From the NCBI GenBank assembly GCA_036258055.1, contig DATAEK010000163.1, positions 1-5,638 of the forward strand: DNA of 5,638 bases, in the 5' to 3' direction. Shown here piece after piece: positions 4,766 to 5,638 of this stretch. Numbering within the stretch: the first letter of the stretch is position 1; each line of letters opens with the position of its first letter. The translations under genes were made by a program, and so were the position numbers. The notes below the pieces were generated by a model that ran no database searches, was not told where the DNA came from, and saw nothing but the letters and a program-made list of their open reading frames with translations. This DNA comes from DATAEK01 sp036258055. GTDB taxonomy: Bacteria > Acidobacteriota > Vicinamibacteria > Vicinamibacterales > 2-12-FULL-66-21.

Positions 4766-5638
4766 GTGGCCGACACCGAGGTACGAGGCGCGTATCGGTT
4801 CGGGCCGTTTCATCTCGACGTCCGTGAGCGCCGACTCTCTCGCGGCGGGGAGGTGATCCCGCTGCGTCTGAAGGTGTTCGACACGCTCCTGGTGCTGGTC
4901 GAGAACGCCGGGCGGCTGGTCACGAAGCAGGAACTGCTCGACACGGTGTGGCCGGAGACGACGGTCGAGGAAAACAACCTGAATCACAACGTGTCGGTGC
5001 TGCGGAAGGCGCTGGGCGAGAAAGCCACGGGCCAGCAGTACATCGAGACCGTGCCGCGCGTGGGCTATCGCTTCGCCGCACCGGTCGACGCTGCCGTCCC
5101 GCAGACCGGCGCCTCCGTTGCGGCAACGGCGAAGGCGCGGCAGGAAATCCGGTACTGCATGACCAGCGACGGTGTCCGGCTCGCCTATGCCACGACCGGC
5201 AACGGACCGCCGCTGGTGAAGGCGTCAAACTGGCTGACTCATCTCGATTTCGAATGGGGCAGCCCGATCTGGCGCCATTGGTACACGGCACTCTCACGCC
5301 ATCACCGGCTCGTCCGCTACGACGAGCGTGGCAACGGCATGTCGCAGCGTGACGTGCCCGATGTGAGCTTCGACACGTGGGTCCGCGATCTCGAAACGGT
5401 CGTCGACGCGGCGGGACTCGATCGATTTCCGCTCCTTGGGATCTCTCGTGGCGGTCCCATCGCTATCGCGTACGCGGTCAAGCATCCCGAGCGCGTGACG
5501 CAATTGGTGCTCTACGGCGCATTCGCGGCGGGGCTGAAACACACCGGCACGCGCCAGGACCTCGATGCGCGTCGCGCTCTCGCCAGTCTGGTGCGGCTTG
5601 GGTGGGGTCTCAACAACCCGGCGTTCTGCAGGACGTTC
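4766..5638 (+). CDS. OmpR/CadC-type winged-helix regulator fused to an alpha/beta hydrolase (runs off right edge)
   Basis: The reading frame opens at GTG 4766 and continues to the window end (291 codons, incomplete). Residues 10-105 form a Trans_reg_C (OmpR/PhoB-type) winged helix: YRFGPFHLD start, LRLKVFDTLLVLVEN scaffold helix (33-47), LVTKQELLDTVWP (51-63), ENNLNHNVSVLRKALGE recognition region (69-85), and the closing IETVPRVGYRF hairpin (93-103). An Ala-rich linker (106-126) leads to an alpha/beta hydrolase domain. Its parts are a first strand pair at 128-142 (C131, YATTGNGPP), RYDERGNG (184-191), and the nucleophile elbow GISRGG (225-230) with Ser227. The catalytic acid and histidine lie beyond the edge. 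Such proteins are one-component regulators without a phosphoreceiver. The hydrolase part may sense or process a small ester or amide ligand, and further domains could follow. The protein has no membrane segment in the visible part, unlike CadC itself. It is divergent from the SBP56 operon, with a PhoB-like tandem repeat just upstream. Confidence 0.9.
   Translation, partial: MADTEVRGAYRFGPFHLDVRERRLSRGGEVIPLRLKVFDTLLVLVENAGRLVTKQELLDTVWPETTVEENNLNHNVSVLRKALGEKATGQQYIETVPRVGYRFAAPVDAAVPQTGASVAATAKARQEIRYCMTSDGVRLAYATTGNGPPLVKASNWLTHLDFEWGSPIWRHWYTALSRHHRLVRYDERGNGMSQRDVPDVSFDTWVRDLETVVDAAGLDRFPLLGISRGGPIAIAYAVKHPERVTQLVLYGAFAAGLKHTGTRQDLDARRALASLVRLGWGLNNPAFCRTF

Noticed and set aside
4654..4776. 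41-residue N-terminal extension of SBP56 from ATG 4776
   Set aside because: It has no ribosome site or family match, is not a signal peptide, and would cross the divergent regulator's start. ATG 4653 has a strong GAGGAG.

Overview
The window is GC-rich DNA (roughly 60-65% G+C by eye) from a bacterial chromosome. It carries seven protein genes, two of them cut by the window edges. I recognise no RNA gene, insertion sequence, CRISPR array or prophage gene. The OmpR/CadC-type winged helix at the right end has wording very typical of Acidobacteriota one-component regulators. Together with the gene mix (sulfatase, SBP56, PEBP), this makes a high-GC acidobacterium (Vicinamibacter-like) my best guess. 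That is inference from protein style, not a phylogeny.

Layout. (1) Positions 1-137, minus: the first 45 codons of an arylsulfatase, reading out of the window to the left. (2) 138-352: a divergent intergenic region, less GC-rich than the rest, with a candidate rightward promoter and two perfect 6-bp dyads. (3) 353-2530, plus: a tight three-gene operon. It holds a small protein resembling the N-terminal (N2-type) part of copper amine oxidases, a protein resembling their C-terminal catalytic domain (4-nt ATGA overlap), and a YbhB/YbcL-type PEBP protein. (4) 2531-2597: a short convergent gap. (5) 4653-2598, minus: a two-gene operon with an SBP56/methanethiol oxidase-type protein followed, 10 nt later, by a six-helix membrane protein with histidines inside four helices. 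(6) 4654-4765: a divergent control region with an 11-bp-period direct repeat. (7) 4766-5638, plus, cut by the right edge: an OmpR/CadC-type winged helix fused to an alpha/beta hydrolase.

The most interesting object is the amine-oxidase-like pair. The catalytic-domain protein aligns by motif and spacing with classical copper amine oxidases. It keeps all three copper histidines and the acidic residues of the second metal site. At the place of the tyrosine that becomes the topaquinone (TPQ) cofactor it has phenylalanine, and the catalytic-base aspartate also appears lost. It therefore looks like a copper-binding amine oxidase fold that cannot make TPQ, with its N-terminal domain encoded by a separate, translationally coupled gene.

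How the genes might fit together (inference): SBP56-family methanethiol oxidases depend on copper, at least in the characterised bacterial enzyme. The amine-oxidase-like protein keeps a copper site, the membrane protein looks like a metal-ion transporter, and a sulfatase lies at the left edge. A copper- and sulfur-related locus is a reasonable hypothesis, but nothing in the sequence proves that the operons are co-regulated.
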